Source: Apricaphanius iberus (taxonomy: Eukaryota; Chordata; Actinopteri; Cyprinodontiformes; Aphaniidae). From it: a stretch of DNA of 64,000 nucleotides. Shown here in pieces: positions 36,360 through 49,300 of this stretch. A model generated the notes under the pieces. It was not told the DNA's origin, made no database searches, and saw only the letters and a list, made by a program, of their open reading frames with translations. Where the stretch lies: the NCBI GenBank assembly GCA_028564705.1, contig JAPXFQ010001133.1:1812001-1876000 (forward strand), written 5' to 3'. The number at the start of each line of letters is the position of its first letter. Positions within the stretch are counted from its first letter, which is position 1. A program made the position numbers and the translations under genes.

Positions 36360-39300
36360 GGTTGCAAAACCTAAATTTGTATTTCTGCAATTTTTCGGTT
36401 GCAATGAAAAACATAACTTTTTATTTGTGTTTTTATGGTTGCAATGAAAAACGTAGCTTCGTGTTTTTGTGTTTTTATGGTTGCAAAGCAAAATGTAGCT
36501 TTGTATTTTTGTGTTTTTATGGTTGCAATGAAAAACGTAGCTTTGTATTTGTGTTTTTATGGTTGCAATGAAAAACGTAGCTTTGTATTTGTGTTTTTAT
36601 GGTTGCAATGAAAAACGTAGCTTTGTATTTGTGTTTTATGGTTGGAAAGAAAATGTACTTGTATTTTTGTTTTTTTTTTTATGGTTGCAAGGCAAAATGT
36701 AGCTTTGCATTTTTTGTTTTTATGGTTGCAATGAAAAACGTAGCTTCGTGTTTTTGTGTTTTTATGGTTGCAAAGCAAAATGTAGCTTTGCATTTTTTGT
36801 TTTTATGGTTGCAATGAAAAACGTAGCTTCGTGTTTTTATGGTTGCAATGAAAAACGTAGCTTCGTGTTTTTATGGTTGCAATGAAAAACGTAGCTTTGT
36901 GTTTTTGTGTTTTTATGGTTGCAACGCAAAATGTAGCTTTGCATTTTTTGTTTTTATGGTTGCAATGAAAAACGTAGCTTTGTATTTGTGTTTTTATGGT
37001 TGCAATGAAAAACGTAGCTTTGTATTTTTGTGTTTTTATGGTTGCAAAGCAAAATGTAGCTTTGCATTTTTTGTTTTTATGGTTGCAATGAAAAACGTAG
37101 CTTCGTGTTTTTGTGTTTTTATGGTTGCAATGAAAAACGTAGCTTCGTGTTTTTGTGTTTTTATGGTTGCAATGAAAAACGTAGCTTCGTGTTTTTGTGT
37201 TTTTATGGTTGCAAAGCAAAATGTAGCTTTGTATTTTTGTGTTTTTATGGTTGCAACGCAAAATGTAGCTTTGCATTTTTTGTTTTTATGTTGCAATGAA
37301 AAACGTAGCTTTGTATTTATGTTTTTATGGTTGCAATGAAAAACGTAGCTTTGTATTTTGTGTTTTTATGGTTGGAAAGAAAAATGTAACGTTGTATTTT
37401 TGTTTTTTTTTATGGTTGCAAGAAAATGTACTTTGCATTTTTGTTTTTATGGTTGCAATGAAAACTAGTTCGTGTTTTTGTGTTGTTATGGTTGCAATGA
37501 AAAACGTAGCTTCGTGTTTTTGTGTTTTTATGGTTGCAATGAAAAACGTAGCTTCGTATTTTTGTGTTTTTATGGTTGCAAAGCAAAATGTAGCTTTGTA
37601 TTTTTGTGTTTTTATGGTTGCAAAGCAAAATGTAGCTTTGTATTTATGTTTTTATGGTTGCAATGAAAAACGTAGCTTCGTGTTTTTGTGTTTTTATGGT
37701 TGCAATGAAAAACGTAGCTTCGTGTTTTTATGGTTGCAAAGCAAAATGTAGCTTTGTATTTTTGTGTTTTTATGGTTGCAAAGCAAAATGTAGCTTTGTA
37801 TTTTTGTGTTTTTATGGTTGCAATGAAAAACTTAACTTAGTATCTCTGTGTTTTTATGGTTGCAATGAAAAACGTAGCTTTGTATTTGTGTTTTTATGGT
37901 TGCAATGAAAAACGTAGCTTCGTGTTTTTGTGTTTTTATGGTTGCAAAGCAAAATGTAGCTTTGTATTTTTGTGTTTTTATGGTTGCAAAGCAAAATGTA
38001 GCTTTGTATTTTTTGTTTTTATGGTTGCAATGAAAAACGTAGCTTCGTGTTTTTGTGTTTTTATGGTTGCAATGAAAAACGTAGCTTCGTGTTTTTATGG
38101 TTGCAAAGCAAAATGTAGCTTTGTATTTTTGTGTTTTTATGGTTGCAAAGCAAAATGTAGCTTTGTATTTATGTTTTTATGGTTGCAATGAAAAACTTAA
38201 CTTAGTATCTCTGTGTTTTTATGGTTGCAATGAAAAACGTAGCTTTGTATTTGTGTTTTTATGGTTGCAATGAAAAACGTAGCTTTGTATTTGTGTTTTT
38301 ATGGTTGCAATGAAAAACGTAGCTTTGTATTTGTGTTTTATGGTTGGAAAGAAAAATGTAACGTTGTATTTTTGTTTTTTTTTATGGTTGCAAGGCAAAA
38401 TGTAGCTTTGCATTTTTTGTTTTTATGGTTGCAATGAAAAACGTAGCTTCGTGTTTTTGTGTTTTTATGGTTGCAATGAAAAACGTAGCTTCGTGTTTTT
38501 GTGTTTTTATGGTTGCAATGAAAAACGTAGCTTCGTGTTTTTGTGTTTTTATGGTTGCAAAGCAAAATGTAGCTTTGCATTTTTTGTTTTTATGGTTGCA
38601 ATGAAAAACGTAGCTTTGTATTTATGTTTTTATGGTTGCAATGAAAAACGTAGCTTTGTATTTGTGTTTTTATGGTTGCAATGAAAAACGTAGCTTTGTA
38701 TTTGTGTTTTATGGTTGGAAAGAAAAATGTAACGTTGTATTTTTGTTTTTTTTATGGTTGCAAGGCAAAATGTAGCTTTGCATTTTTTGTTTTTATGGTT
38801 GCAATGAAAAACGTAGCTTCGTGTTTTTATGGTTGCAATGAAAAACGTAGCTTCGTGTTTTTTTTGTGTTTTTATGGTTGCAAAGCAAAATGTAGCTTTG
38901 CATTTTTTGTTTTTATGGTTGCAATGAAAAACGTAGCTTCGTGTTTTTGTGTTTTTATGGTTGCAAAGCAAAATGTAGCTTTGTATTTTTTTGTTTTTAT
39001 GGAAGCAAAATGTAGCTTTGTATTTTTGTGTTTTTATGGTTGCAATGAAAAACGTAGCTTCGTGTTTTTGTGTTTTTATGGTTGCAAAGCAAAATGTAGC
39101 TTTGTATTTTTGTGTTTTTATGGTTGCAACGCAAAATGTAGCTTTGCATTTTTTGTTTTTATGGTTGCAATGAAAAACGTAGCTTTGTATTTATGTTTTT
39201 ATGGTTGCAATGAAAAACGTAGCTTTGTATTTGTGTTTTATGGTTGGAAAGAAAAATGTAACGTTGTATTTTTGTTTTTTTTTATGGTTGCAAGGCAAAA

Positions 39301-40015
39301 TGTAGCTTTGCATTTTTTGTTTTTATGGTTGCAATGAAAAACGTAGCTTCGTGTTTTTGTGTTTTTATGGTTGCAATGAAAAACGTAGCTTCGTGTTTTT
39401 GTGTTTTTATGGTTGCAATGAAAAACTTAACTTAGTATCTCTGTGCTTTTATGGTTGCAATGAAAAACGTAGCTTTGTATTTGTGTTTTTATGGTTGCAA
39501 TGAAAAACGTAGCTTTTGTATTTGTGTTTTTATGGTTGCAATGAAAAACGTAGCTTCGTGTTTTGTGTTTTTATGGTTGCAATGAAACGTACTTTGTTTT
39601 TTTGTGTTTTTATGGTTGCAATGAAAAACGTAGCTTTGTATTTGTGTTTTTATGGTTGCAATGAAAAACGTAGCTTCGTGTTTTTGTGTTTTTATGGTTG
39701 CAATGAAAAACGTAGCTTTGTATTTGTGTTTTTATGGTTGCAAAGCAAAATGTAGCTTTGTATTTTTGTGTTTTTATGGTTGCAAAGAAAAACGTAGCTG
39801 TGTATTTTTGTGTTTTTATGGTTGCAATGAAAAACTTAACTTCGTATTTCTGCACTTTAATGGTTGCAATAAAAAATGTAGCTTTGTATATCTGCGCTTT
39901 TATGGTGGCAAAGAAAAACTTTACTTCTTATTTCTGCGCTTTTGTGGTTACAATGCAAAATCTAACTTCGTATGTCTGTGCTTTCAATGATTGCAAAGCA
40001 AAATGTAACTTCATA
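36360..40015. repeat. tandem satellite/minisatellite array, about 42-bp unit
   Basis: About 85-90 head-to-tail units spanning 3.65 kb. The basic 42-bp unit starts ATGGTTGCAATGAAAAACGT and continues AGCTTCGTG with T/G-rich ending. A second type starts ATGGTTGCAAAGCAAAATGT, and a third ATGGTTGGAAAGAAAAATGT. Shorter versions of about 34-41 bp also occur. The type order repeats in blocks (for example about 37.65-37.83 kb resembles 38.01-38.19 kb). The last units (39.82-40.01 kb) are the most diverged, as expected at array edges. Frames open on both strands (MVAMKNVASCFCVF; HCNHKNTKTRSYVF) are a by-product of the 14-codon period. Confidence 0.95.
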
Positions 40016-40299
40016 AAAATTCTATATTTATATAAAAGTGCCAAGGAGGTTACATTTTACAAAGCCAAACGTCTTTTAAAAGCCTCTAAATATGCTCTTC
40101 AAAAACGTCCCTTTCGGGGTTGAACATTGGATCATTTGTGTGTCGTATTACAATCTCCTGTTTTGCCATTGTTCACAAATATAATACAATATTTTGTTCC
40201 CCCTAAACATTGAAATGCAACACACTGGAAACTCTGGTAAACAATGTCTGAGACCGACTCCATGTGCCTGCTGTGATGATGTGTATATGACAGACTGAA

Positions 40300-40312
40300 G
40301 GGGGGGGGGGGG
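40300..40312. repeat. G13 homopolymer run
   Basis: Thirteen consecutive G on the plus strand, 287 bp beyond the tandem array. Confidence 0.95.
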
Positions 40313-40719
40313 TGTCAGAAAGGTCACGGGCGAATATCAAGGCGACAAATACGGAAATGATGAGAAGGCAAATTTCTTCAAGGGAGCTTCTGAAATTTGC
40401 AGGATTTTCGGACAGACTTGGCATTGTGATAAACATCAACTGTTCTGGAGAATTAGGTGGTATTAACAGCAAAGTCTCTGATAGTTAGTTATTTTTATGA
40501 AGGTTAGGACACCATGTCTTTTGTTCTTTGTGCTGAATGTGTTTTCTAGAGCTAAACAGAAGTGGTAGTTTATCATTCCTCCCATTACCTTCTGTTTACC
40601 TCTGCAAACAGCACCTATATCTCCTCAAATCCAGCACACAAACCAGCACATTGAAGATATGAAACTAGCTCACACAGACAAATGAGAGGAGCGTACTCCT
40701 TCCATCAGAAGGACCTTAC

Positions 40720-40813
40720 CGGGCCGAGACATGTCAGGCTGTCTCCGTCCATCTTCTCACATTGGCTGTCGCAGTCCAGACACACGGATCCATTGGCGAA
40801 TTCCCGTGTTTCT
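40720..40813 (-). CDS. erbb4: erbb4 exon (human exon 14 equivalent): domain IV
   Basis: This 94-nt coding exon has acceptor TTCCATCAG and donor GGCCCG|GTAAGG. It encodes [20 protein letters not shown] then [11 protein letters not shown]. It is the middle of domain IV: REFxNGSxCxxCDxQCEKM is specific to ErbB4 and the LTCxGP ending leads to GPDxC in the next exon. The length of 31 codons plus one base matches the human protein segment without gaps. The intron that follows it in transcript direction holds the 3.65-kb tandem array. Confidence 0.94.
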
Positions 40814-41382
40814 CTGATGGAAGACATGAAGATCAAAACACAGATACATGGATTATAGATCTGAGTGTACTCACACTGAAATATTGATCATGAGAATGCA
40901 AAAGCAGGCTATATGAAGACTGTTACATCAGCATGAGTCTAGCTTCAGTCTGATCAACCTGACTGTTCATTATTTAACCAACATCCACAAAGAAAAGCCT
41001 GATGAATAAAAAACAGTTTTTTTACAGTCATGAGGAACATAATGGGAATCGTAGATGGAAAAAAAAATGCTTTGGAGAGAGTAAAAGGGAAGGAACAAAG
41101 CGGGCGTATTAGAAGGAGATAACGAGGTGTGAAAAAGAAGTGTGTACTGTGTAGCGCTTTCTGCAGACCCATTGTTCAGTCGGTTAAAGCAATATGCTGG
41201 GTTTTGTTTTCATCTAAAGGAGACGACGGTAAACAATAGAGCTCGATGTTGGGAACATACACCACAATTACAGAGGCAGAGCTCGGCGTCGCTTCAGGCC
41301 TTCTGCGCGTCTACGAGAGAGTGTGTGCGCCGGCATCCGATCTATACGTTTCCGTCTGTTTTTCTCGCCCCGATGGGCATAT

Positions 41383-41405
41383 CCCCCCCCCCCCCCCCCC
41401 CCCCC
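41383..41405. repeat. C23 homopolymer run
   Basis: Twenty-three consecutive C on the plus strand. Long C/G runs are rare compared with A/T runs. The exact length may be uncertain in assembly. Confidence 0.9.
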
Positions 41406-43060
41406 GTTTGAAGTTAGGACGCCCGCTGTCGATCAAAACCGCTTTTCACATCAGGGGGATCGATGGGGGATGGAGGACAGACGGAGGATTCTCCCGGTTC
41501 CAGGCGGACCGTCTCCGGCGAGCGTTGGGATAATGAGAAGCGCTCTGTGTGTGTGTGTGGTTTGCTTTTCCGTCTCATGAGCTGGTTTCCGACAAACCGA
41601 CACTGAGAACCGCACATATCCTGCAGGCGTTTAGGTTTTATGCATCTTCATGTGCTGAATATAGGATGAAACTTTCCTTTTTTTCTGATTTAGTACCTCT
41701 AAAAGCTACAAAAAAGAACAGAGACATTCTGACAGTGGCGGGTTCAGCTGGATCATATTAAAGGATGATAAAAGTGAAGAGAAAATCCCAGTGTCCCTTT
41801 TATGTCAGCCTGTCTTTTCTCTCAGCCATGTTTCGTTTTAATCGGGCCCGTTTGCTTCAAACACTCAGAGATACAACATGTACAGATCGTTCTATTACTA
41901 AAAATGTTTACAATGGGCTCAAAGGAGACTGTCAGTGCATTACTCCTTTGTCTTCCTTTCCCTTATTCCCAAATAAATGACATCCAAGAAGCTTTGTCCA
42001 GGGAAATCGTTTAAAAGGCGGACAGATATCTTTTTTTTTTTTTTTGGCAGAATGAGGGAAAAAAATACATGGAGGAGAGACAAAGACCACTGTGGCGGTG
42101 CTCTCCAGGGTCATTTCCATTCCGTCAAAGCCGTTCCTCCTGATTGGCCCTGTTCACGGCTGAAAGTGTGTGCCAAGGCCCCATTGGGGGAATGACCTGA
42201 TGGGGGATTATCCCTGCTTTAGCAGGAATTTAAGCAGGACTGTGGCCCCAACAATTCAGACCTCAAAACATCCAGCGAGCCAGAGCGTAGTCAACCCACC
42301 AGAGCAACTTTTTTAATTAAGCACTGCCTTTACCCCGTCCCTCCCTCCTCCTCTAACCCCAGCGGACTCCATCGCCGGTCTTTCTCTTCTCCCCTCTCAC
42401 ATGCCTTTGCTCTGCCTTTGTTTTATTCAACAGACTTATAAACTGAAGGGAATTAGCGCCTTCACTCATTAAGAAAAGATACACAGAACAAGAGCGAACT
42501 GAGGAATCTTAAGATTTAAAATCACCAACCTGAAAACATTTTTAATGAGCTAGCACTAAATTCTTTAGAGATATAGATTTCTAGAGCTGCAGAACAAAGT
42601 AAGATATTAAACCACTCTCAGTATAAACTAAAATGTTCCAACTGAGTCCAGGAGATTGACTATTAAAACATAACAAGATGGAGATGAAAACTGGCAACAC
42701 AGGCGAAAAACAAGTCTCAACAGGTAGCTTAGTTTGGATACGTCTTCATGCAGATGATACAATATTCGTACAAATACGTTTTTAATTATGCCGCCTATTT
42801 TTGCAAGCAGTTTATTTTATTCTGTTGTGTTTTGAAATATTTAATTTGCCCTGAATCAGTCATTGATCGGACCAGACGTAGTGCAACAAAATTTTTTTGT
42901 GGTCATTTTGGCCAACGAGGTGAAAGACATGTTAAGTCCATTCCAAACAAAGTGAACCTAGAATCCACATGGTGCCATCAAACATCTAGTAGATTAATAG
43001 GCCAGTTATGAATGTGTTATTTATGAACATTTCACCTGCTGTGGCCTGAACGCTCCACAT

Positions 43061-43150
43061 TAGGCCTGGGCGACATGGCTTCAAATCTATATTGCAATAT
43101 AATCCAACGCATCTACTGTAACTATATCATTTGGGATATATTCCTTTTTT
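43061..43150 (+). mobile_element. possible hAT MITE left end
   Basis: TTAGGCCTGGGCGACATGGC followed by TATATTGCAATATAATCC resembles the AGGCCTGGGCGATATGGC terminus of fish hAT MITEs. The other end was probably removed or covered by the LINE insertion that starts at 43.3 kb. Confidence 0.35.
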
Positions 43151-43296
43151 GTATTTATTTATGTCAAAGCGACTGGTTATGAACATTAATCCTTTCCAGA
43201 TACATTGCAGCAGAACAAAAAATGTAAAAAGGGTTAGAATCCGACTTTTTGTGAAAAAAAAAATACAAATCTTTTTCTAAATAATGCAACACATAA

Positions 43297-44608
43297 ATTA
43301 GCCTCCAGTAATAAAGCAAAGAACCTCTGTGTTATTTTTGACCAAGATATGTCATTTAGAACTCACATTAAAGAAGTCTCTAGGATTTCCTTTTTTCACC
43401 TTAGGAATATTACAAAAATTAGAACCATCCTGTCCAGGAATGATGCTGAAAAACTAGTCCATGCCTTTGTTACTTCAAGGCTGGATTACTGTAACTCTTT
43501 ATTATCAGGTAGTCCACAGAATACAATTAAAAGTCTTCAGTTAGTCCAAAATGCTGCTGCTAGGATTCTGATGAATAAAAGAAGAAGAGATCACATTTCC
43601 CCTGTTTTAGCTTCTCTTCACTGGCTCCCAGTAAAATCTAGAATAGAATTCAAGATCCTCCTTCTGACATATAAAGCCCTTAATAATCTAGCTCCATCAT
43701 ACATAAGAGACCTGATTGTTCCATATGTTCCTAACAGAGACCTTCGCTCTCAGACTGCAGGTTTACTGGTAGTTCCTAGGATTTCTAAAAGTAGAATGGG
43801 TGGCAGATCTTTCAGCTATCAGGCTCCCCTCCTATGGAACCGGCTCCCAGGGTTGGTTCGTGAAGCAGACAATTTGTCTATCTTTAAAACTAGGCTAAAA
43901 ACTTTCCTCTTTGACAAAGCTTACAGTTAGAGGACAGGTTAGACAGGTAGATAGGAAGAGACAGGTTAATGTTAGTAGTCAGGTAGAGTAGCTAGGTAGA
44001 GATAGATTAATGTAAGCCAGGTAGAGAGTGTTAGTAGCTAGGTCTCCTAGTAGCTAGGAGACAGGTTAATGTTAGTAGCTATGCTGGTTAGTAGGCTGTT
44101 GGAGGACATTATTAGGGTCTGTTCCTACTTTCTCTCCTACTTCTCCCCAACTGCATGATGTGCTGTCAATTCAAGCGCTAACCTGTTTTCTCTTAGTCTC
44201 TTCCTACAGTAGGTGCTCCTGACCCGCCCTGCTTGACGACCCTGACTAAGATGGCATTCCAGTGGAGGAACGTTCTCCACGTCCTGCTACCAACTTCTGC
44301 TTCTGCATCAGTTCTGTTGCTCTTTCTGTGTCTCTGCTGCCTTCTCCAAACCCCAGACGGTCTCAGCAGATGACCGCTTATGCTGAGCCTGGTTCTGCTG
44401 GAGGTTTCTTCCTGTTAAAAGGGAGTTTTTCCTCTCCACTGTCGCTTCATGCTTGCTCAGTGTGAGGGATTGCTGAGAATTCACGACGCAATCTTCTGTG
44501 GTTCTCTAATTCCTAGATTAAACATTGTATTGTAATAACTCTTCTTGTAAAGTGCCTTGAGATGACATCTGTTGTGGAACGGCGCTATATAAACTGAATT
44601 GAATTGAA
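43297..44608 (+). mobile_element. LINE-2-like retrotransposon, 5'-truncated second copy
   Basis: Collinear with the minus-strand copy at 1084-2815. It begins abruptly at AAATTAGCCTCCAGTAATAA and ends with GGAACGGCGCTATATAAACT then GAATTGAATTGAA, the LINE-2-like 3' terminus. The CDS end and roughly 680-bp 3' region are kept. This copy lacks the 412-bp insertion of the first and so supplies its empty site (about 44195-44215). Confidence 0.88.
43349..43930 (+). CDS. LINE-2-like reverse transcriptase, C-terminal fragment
   Basis: A frame of 193 codons equal to the last 193 residues of the reverse transcriptase at 2177-3352, with 7 amino-acid differences counted by eye. It begins MSFRTHIKEVSRISFFHLRN and ends in KTFLFDKAYS. 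The catalytic YADD region is missing because of 5' truncation, so it is a dead fragment and not a host gene. Confidence 0.8.
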   Translation: MSFRTHIKEVSRISFFHLRNITKIRTILSRNDAEKLVHAFVTSRLDYCNSLLSGSPQNTIKSLQLVQNAAARILMNKRRRDHISPVLASLHWLPVKSRIEFKILLLTYKALNNLAPSYIRDLIVPYVPNRDLRSQTAGLLVVPRISKSRMGGRSFSYQAPLLWNRLPGLVREADNLSIFKTRLKTFLFDKAYS

Positions 44609-46232
44609 ATTAAATTTTCACAACATAAATATAAAGATTTTTAAATAAAGTAAAATTTAAATGTTATGAAAACAAATGTGAAAATGTTCTGCTTTCCTGC
44701 TTACCCGAGAAAATATGCACATATTTTAATTAAAAATGCTTCAAGTTCAATGGGTTTCTTTTCAATTCAATGAAAAACAACCAGCTTTAAACTTGCAATA
44801 TGTAGAGTAAAAACAAACACTGAGCATCCGTATTTATCCTCCTGATGGCACAGCTTGATGACATCATCAAAATGCGTAATCGCGTTATAGTCAAAATCTC
44901 CACCTTTGGCTATATGAATATCATTTCTACCTTTTATATTGCCCACTATTACGCCACTACTTACTACTGCCATACTGGAGACTAGAATTACCAGCATCTT
45001 CAGCCTAAGTTTTGAGATGATGCTCTGATGCTCTCATGGGAAACTGTTCTCTGTCTGCCCCTAGTGGTCAGGGGGGAGAATTGTAGTCTGTCAAAATGAC
45101 AGATGCCCTTCATATTTTTCCTTTTTTTTATATATTGTACTGTCAATCATTCTAGAGAGTAAAATTGATGTGAGTAAATACTTTATCTATTGTAATTAAG
45201 ATGATTATGGTTTGCAGACTTAAGATTTAGAGTTTAAAGTAGACAAATACATAAGATCACCTGAATATGTACAGTAAGTAAGTACAGTAAGTTACCAATA
45301 CCTGCTTGGATTCTTCTACCACTAAACTTTCTATGAATATGACTGGATAAAACCTGCTTTTTACACAGCAACATGTATATGGCCATGCATGTTGCCTTAC
45401 TGGACACTACCGATAAGTAGGATCTTCATGTTTTATCCGTCTGTTGATTTTACAGCAGGCAAACCTTCAGTTTAGACTTTTTTTTTTCATTTTCAGGACA
45501 CATTGTGAATATTCCTGACAGTATGATGCATTCACTGTATGTACAGTGAAGGAAGGGAGCGTGCTTCAGAAGCTCCCTGCCACGAGCCTCTCCCTCGTCG
45601 TCTTCAAAGCCTCGCTGTGAGCTGTTTTCCCCCTCGGCTGCTTCAAAGCCTCCCTCCCACAAACGGCACCGGAAAGGACCAGCAACAAGTCAACATGACC
45701 GAGGGTTGCATGCTCTCATAAACCCTCTCCAGGGGGAAACACAGGCCTGACATCATCGCTTTTTCTCTGTGAGAAAAACTGATTTATCTTCGGCAAAGGC
45801 GCTGCTGGTGCAGCTCTATTTTAGATGGATGGTTCTAGGAGATCTGAGGCGGAACATTTGCTGCTTTATTCCGGGTTCATTCAAAGGGAACATCGAGAAA
45901 GGGAAGTTTTCTTCCCAAGCTTTTCCACTATACGATTGTCTTAATTAAGTTAGTAAACCATGAATCGCCTGTAATTGGACAAATTCTTTGGTTCCACTAT
46001 TTGGTCTCAGGTTAAAATCAGGGGTTGCACTTATTTTTAAAATGGTGATAAATTCCATCGATCAAGTCTTTTCTAATCGTACAAAGGGTCCCAGAGAATA
46101 AGGTTTTAATCGTTTTCAAATTTTCATTAGTTTTAGTTTTCATTAAGTTTTGGCTAAGATTTTTTATTCTATTTTAGTTTTAATTAGTTTTTCCTTTTAT
46201 CTCATATCCTTATTGTTAAACATATTTGAACA

Positions 46233-46320
46233 TTGTACTGTAATAACTCTTCTTGTAAAGTGCCTTGAGATGACGTCTGTTGTGAAACGGTGCTCTATGA
46301 ATAAACTGAATTGAATTGAA
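46233..46320 (+). mobile_element. isolated 3' tail of the same LINE-2-like family
   Basis: TGTAATAACTCTTCTTGTAA, AGTGCCTTGAGATGACGTCT and a GAATTGAATTGAA end repeat the 3' terminus of the copy at 43.30-44.61 kb. Nothing upstream belongs to the element, so it is an extremely truncated insertion or a recombination remnant. Confidence 0.6.
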
Positions 46321-49300
46321 CATATCAATCGCTTCTTCTGGTAGCTGTAATCCAAAGACGTCTTTTATTTGCCTAGAAAGGAGGCGAGTCGATGGGACTT
46401 TATCCAACGTTCCTGTTCTGTTGTTTAATCCAAGCGATTTGTGCAACTAAAAGCACAACACAGATGAACAGATATAGAATGAAAAGATATAGATTTTTGA
46501 TTGAAAAGATATTGATTTTTCATCAGAATCATCAGAGTGGTTGACATTGAATTGCCTTGTGTATGAATTGTGCTCTACAAATAAACTTACCTTGCCTATA
46601 ATCGCATCTGTTTCTGGTGACTGCGCGCATTAGACAGAGAGCGACAGAGAAATAATTATTCAAGATTTTCTGAGAAACTTTATGAAACGAAAACTAAGCA
46701 CATTTTCTCAATAAATTCAGTTTGTTTTAGTTCGTTTTGTGAATACTCATTTCAGTTTCAGTTCGTTTTCATTTTTTTGTGCAAATTCTCATTTTTATTT
46801 TTGTTTCAGTTAAAAAACATGTTTTTTTACTTCTAGTTTTTGTTATTTTCTTAGTTTCAGTTAACAATAATAACCTTGTACGTCAGTCGTCTGTTTTGCT
46901 ACGGTCCGCCTAGCGTCATGTCAGCAAAGGTTGAGAGAAAGCGCCAGAGTCCAATATGGGATTTCTTATCACTAGAATATGAGCAAAATGACCCAAACCA
47001 TCATAGTATTCCTGGTAGCTTGGATTTTGTTATGTTGTGTTTTTATAGAACTGTAGAACCTGCATTAATTATTCTTGTCGTTTTTATTAAAAGTAAAGAA
47101 ATGTTGTTTTTTCAAAAAATGCGCTAACTGCTGTTGGATAGTAATTTAAACCATCTACCATTCTGACAGTCTGGCTCCTTTGCATACTGCGCACACAGGG
47201 TCACGTTAACCCAACATTTTATTGTCCGGTTGTTTAGAATGCTGACTGATTACAATTTCCACCCCTGATTTGGTGTAGACGCGCATTTTAACTTTACACA
47301 CGGAGTACATGTAACTGAATTGATCCATTTTCCGCGGCTGAAGTGACAGCAAGCTGGATTCAGAGAGACTTTTCCACTTCTGATCACTTATAAACTCTTT
47401 GTGTGAGTAGGACACACCTGATGACTTAAAAATGATGCTTTATTCATTTAGCTGACCTCTAGTTGTGTATGAACCACATCTCATTCCAGCCGGTCAAAGC
47501 AGACGGATGGTCCAAAGATAGAGACTCAAATCCACCATTGTAAATAGGCAACCATCATCTGCTCCATGAAACACATATTAAAAGGCCTATATAAGGCAAA
47601 ATCATGTTTTTGGAGTTTTCAACCATCTGGTAATGCAAGTTTCTCATAAAAAAACCCACCAGAGTGTTTTTGGCTTAATCATGCATGTCTGAGTAATCTT
47701 CCTGAATTCTGCTCTCTGAGCAGCTGCCCCTCCCTCTCCTAGAAAACGATAGAGTGTTCAACTAGTGACATCACTGGTTGAAAACAAGGAAGTGCTAGAG
47801 GTGTCTGCACCGCCACGGCAGGCAGAGTGGCTAATCTCTGCTAGAGTTCCAAACACACCCTGCTCCTTCTTCTCAAAGCTCATAGCTGCTTCAGTGTTTG
47901 GCAGCTTAAAATTTTTTTTGTTGGCTTTTTTACTTTCTCTGTGAAAACGCCTGTTTGCTGCATGGATCACAGGATTTTATTCTACATCCCTAAAGAACAG
48001 CGGCTGCATCAAAGAACAAAGACGCCTGATGAACAGAGAAGTAAGTGGCTACATGCTAATGCTAATGTGTGTTAGCGATTTATCAAGCTACTTATGTGAT
48101 CGTATAACAGCATTGTGTGGTTAATTAATTGATCTGCAGCATCTCAGAATCTTCAGTAAACAGGTGCAAACAACACCCACGGCTTTTTTATATACTGGGC
48201 TGGAAAGATTTGCTTAGTGGACTCAGCTGTGTTGGTTTTGGCTCTGTCTAAACCCTGGAGATTTAGCAACTGAAATAAGCTTCATTGACTAGGTTTTTCT
48301 ACGAAATAAATAAATAAACCACAGTCTGAGCCCAAAATATAACAGAGTTTCATTGTGGTACTTCCTGCTTCGTTAGAATACTGGCTCAGTTAAAGCTCAG
48401 CACCGTTGTTCTCAGTCTGGGCTGCTGCAGCTCTGCACAAGAGTAGCGGAGCGCAGGGGCAGGAGGCGGGATTATAGAGAAACGAGCCGTTTTACTTTGT
48501 AGTCTAATATTAACTTCAGGATACAAGTTAAATTTTAGGACAGATTAATACTGTATAACACCAAGAGTAACATTTTAGCATATATGTCTATCCCATAAGT
48601 TGAAAACTGTAAAGTAGCATGATATAGTCCCTTTAAAGCTCAGCATGTAGTTCTTTGATGTATTTTCTATTACACTAAATTGCATTTATTTTGATGGACA
48701 TATGCAGCTGAAATAGGTTGCTGAGCATATCTCTACTTTTTAAATATTACGATTTTATATAATGGTATAGTCATGATTTTCTTTAGTAAAAGTGTTTTTA
48801 GAAGGTGTAGTAGTGCTGTGGTGCAGCTTAAGATTTAGTCTTTAACGCCATAAAAAAAAAAACTTTTATTCTAAGTAGTTTTTGATCCAGAGTTGTTTTT
48901 ACTTTTATTTGACTAAAAAGCTTGACTTGATAGTTCAACATCTACAGAGGTCTAGTTAGGGTATCTATACTTCTACTTTTGAATGTGAATACTTTTGACA
49001 CCTCTGATGAAAAGTAACAAATGTTTTTAGATCAATTTGTCTGGTCATAACCTTCCATAAATATTTAAAACGCTTGGAAGAAAATGAATACATCCACTTT
49101 TTGTTAAATTTTGTTTTTCTTTCTTTTAACACCTAAAAAACAGAAATAAACTGGAGGCTCTTTATGAATGACAATATTTTACTCCAGTAGACAGTTAATG
49201 ACTAAGTGAAGTTTTTCTGTTTGTGGCTGTAAATGGGTTTTATTTAGTTGGATTGGTAAAGGTTGAAGACCCTCATCCTTCGAGGCGTTTAGGAACAGTA

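Larger units (their letters stand above)
34706..40719 (-). other. erbb4: erbb4 intron between exons 14 and 15
   Basis: A 6.0-kb intron, about 60% of which is one tandem array (36.36-40.01 kb). A purine-rich GGAGGC stretch follows exon 15's acceptor side at 34.75-34.80 kb, and a G13 run lies at 40.30 kb. The 35.0-36.3 kb stretch has chance reading frames only. Confidence 0.8.

Noticed and set aside
36360..39990. Long open frames on both strands (up to 221 codons, FYGCNEKRSF or HCNHKNTKTRS repeats) in the tandem array
   Set aside because: They are translations of a 42-bp tandem repeat whose length is a multiple of 3. Frames open in parallel on both strands and break wherever a shorter unit occurs.
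36360..40015. CRISPR-like appearance of regularly spaced repeats
   Set aside because: There are no unique spacers; units abut directly and differ by point changes. The setting is a vertebrate intron.
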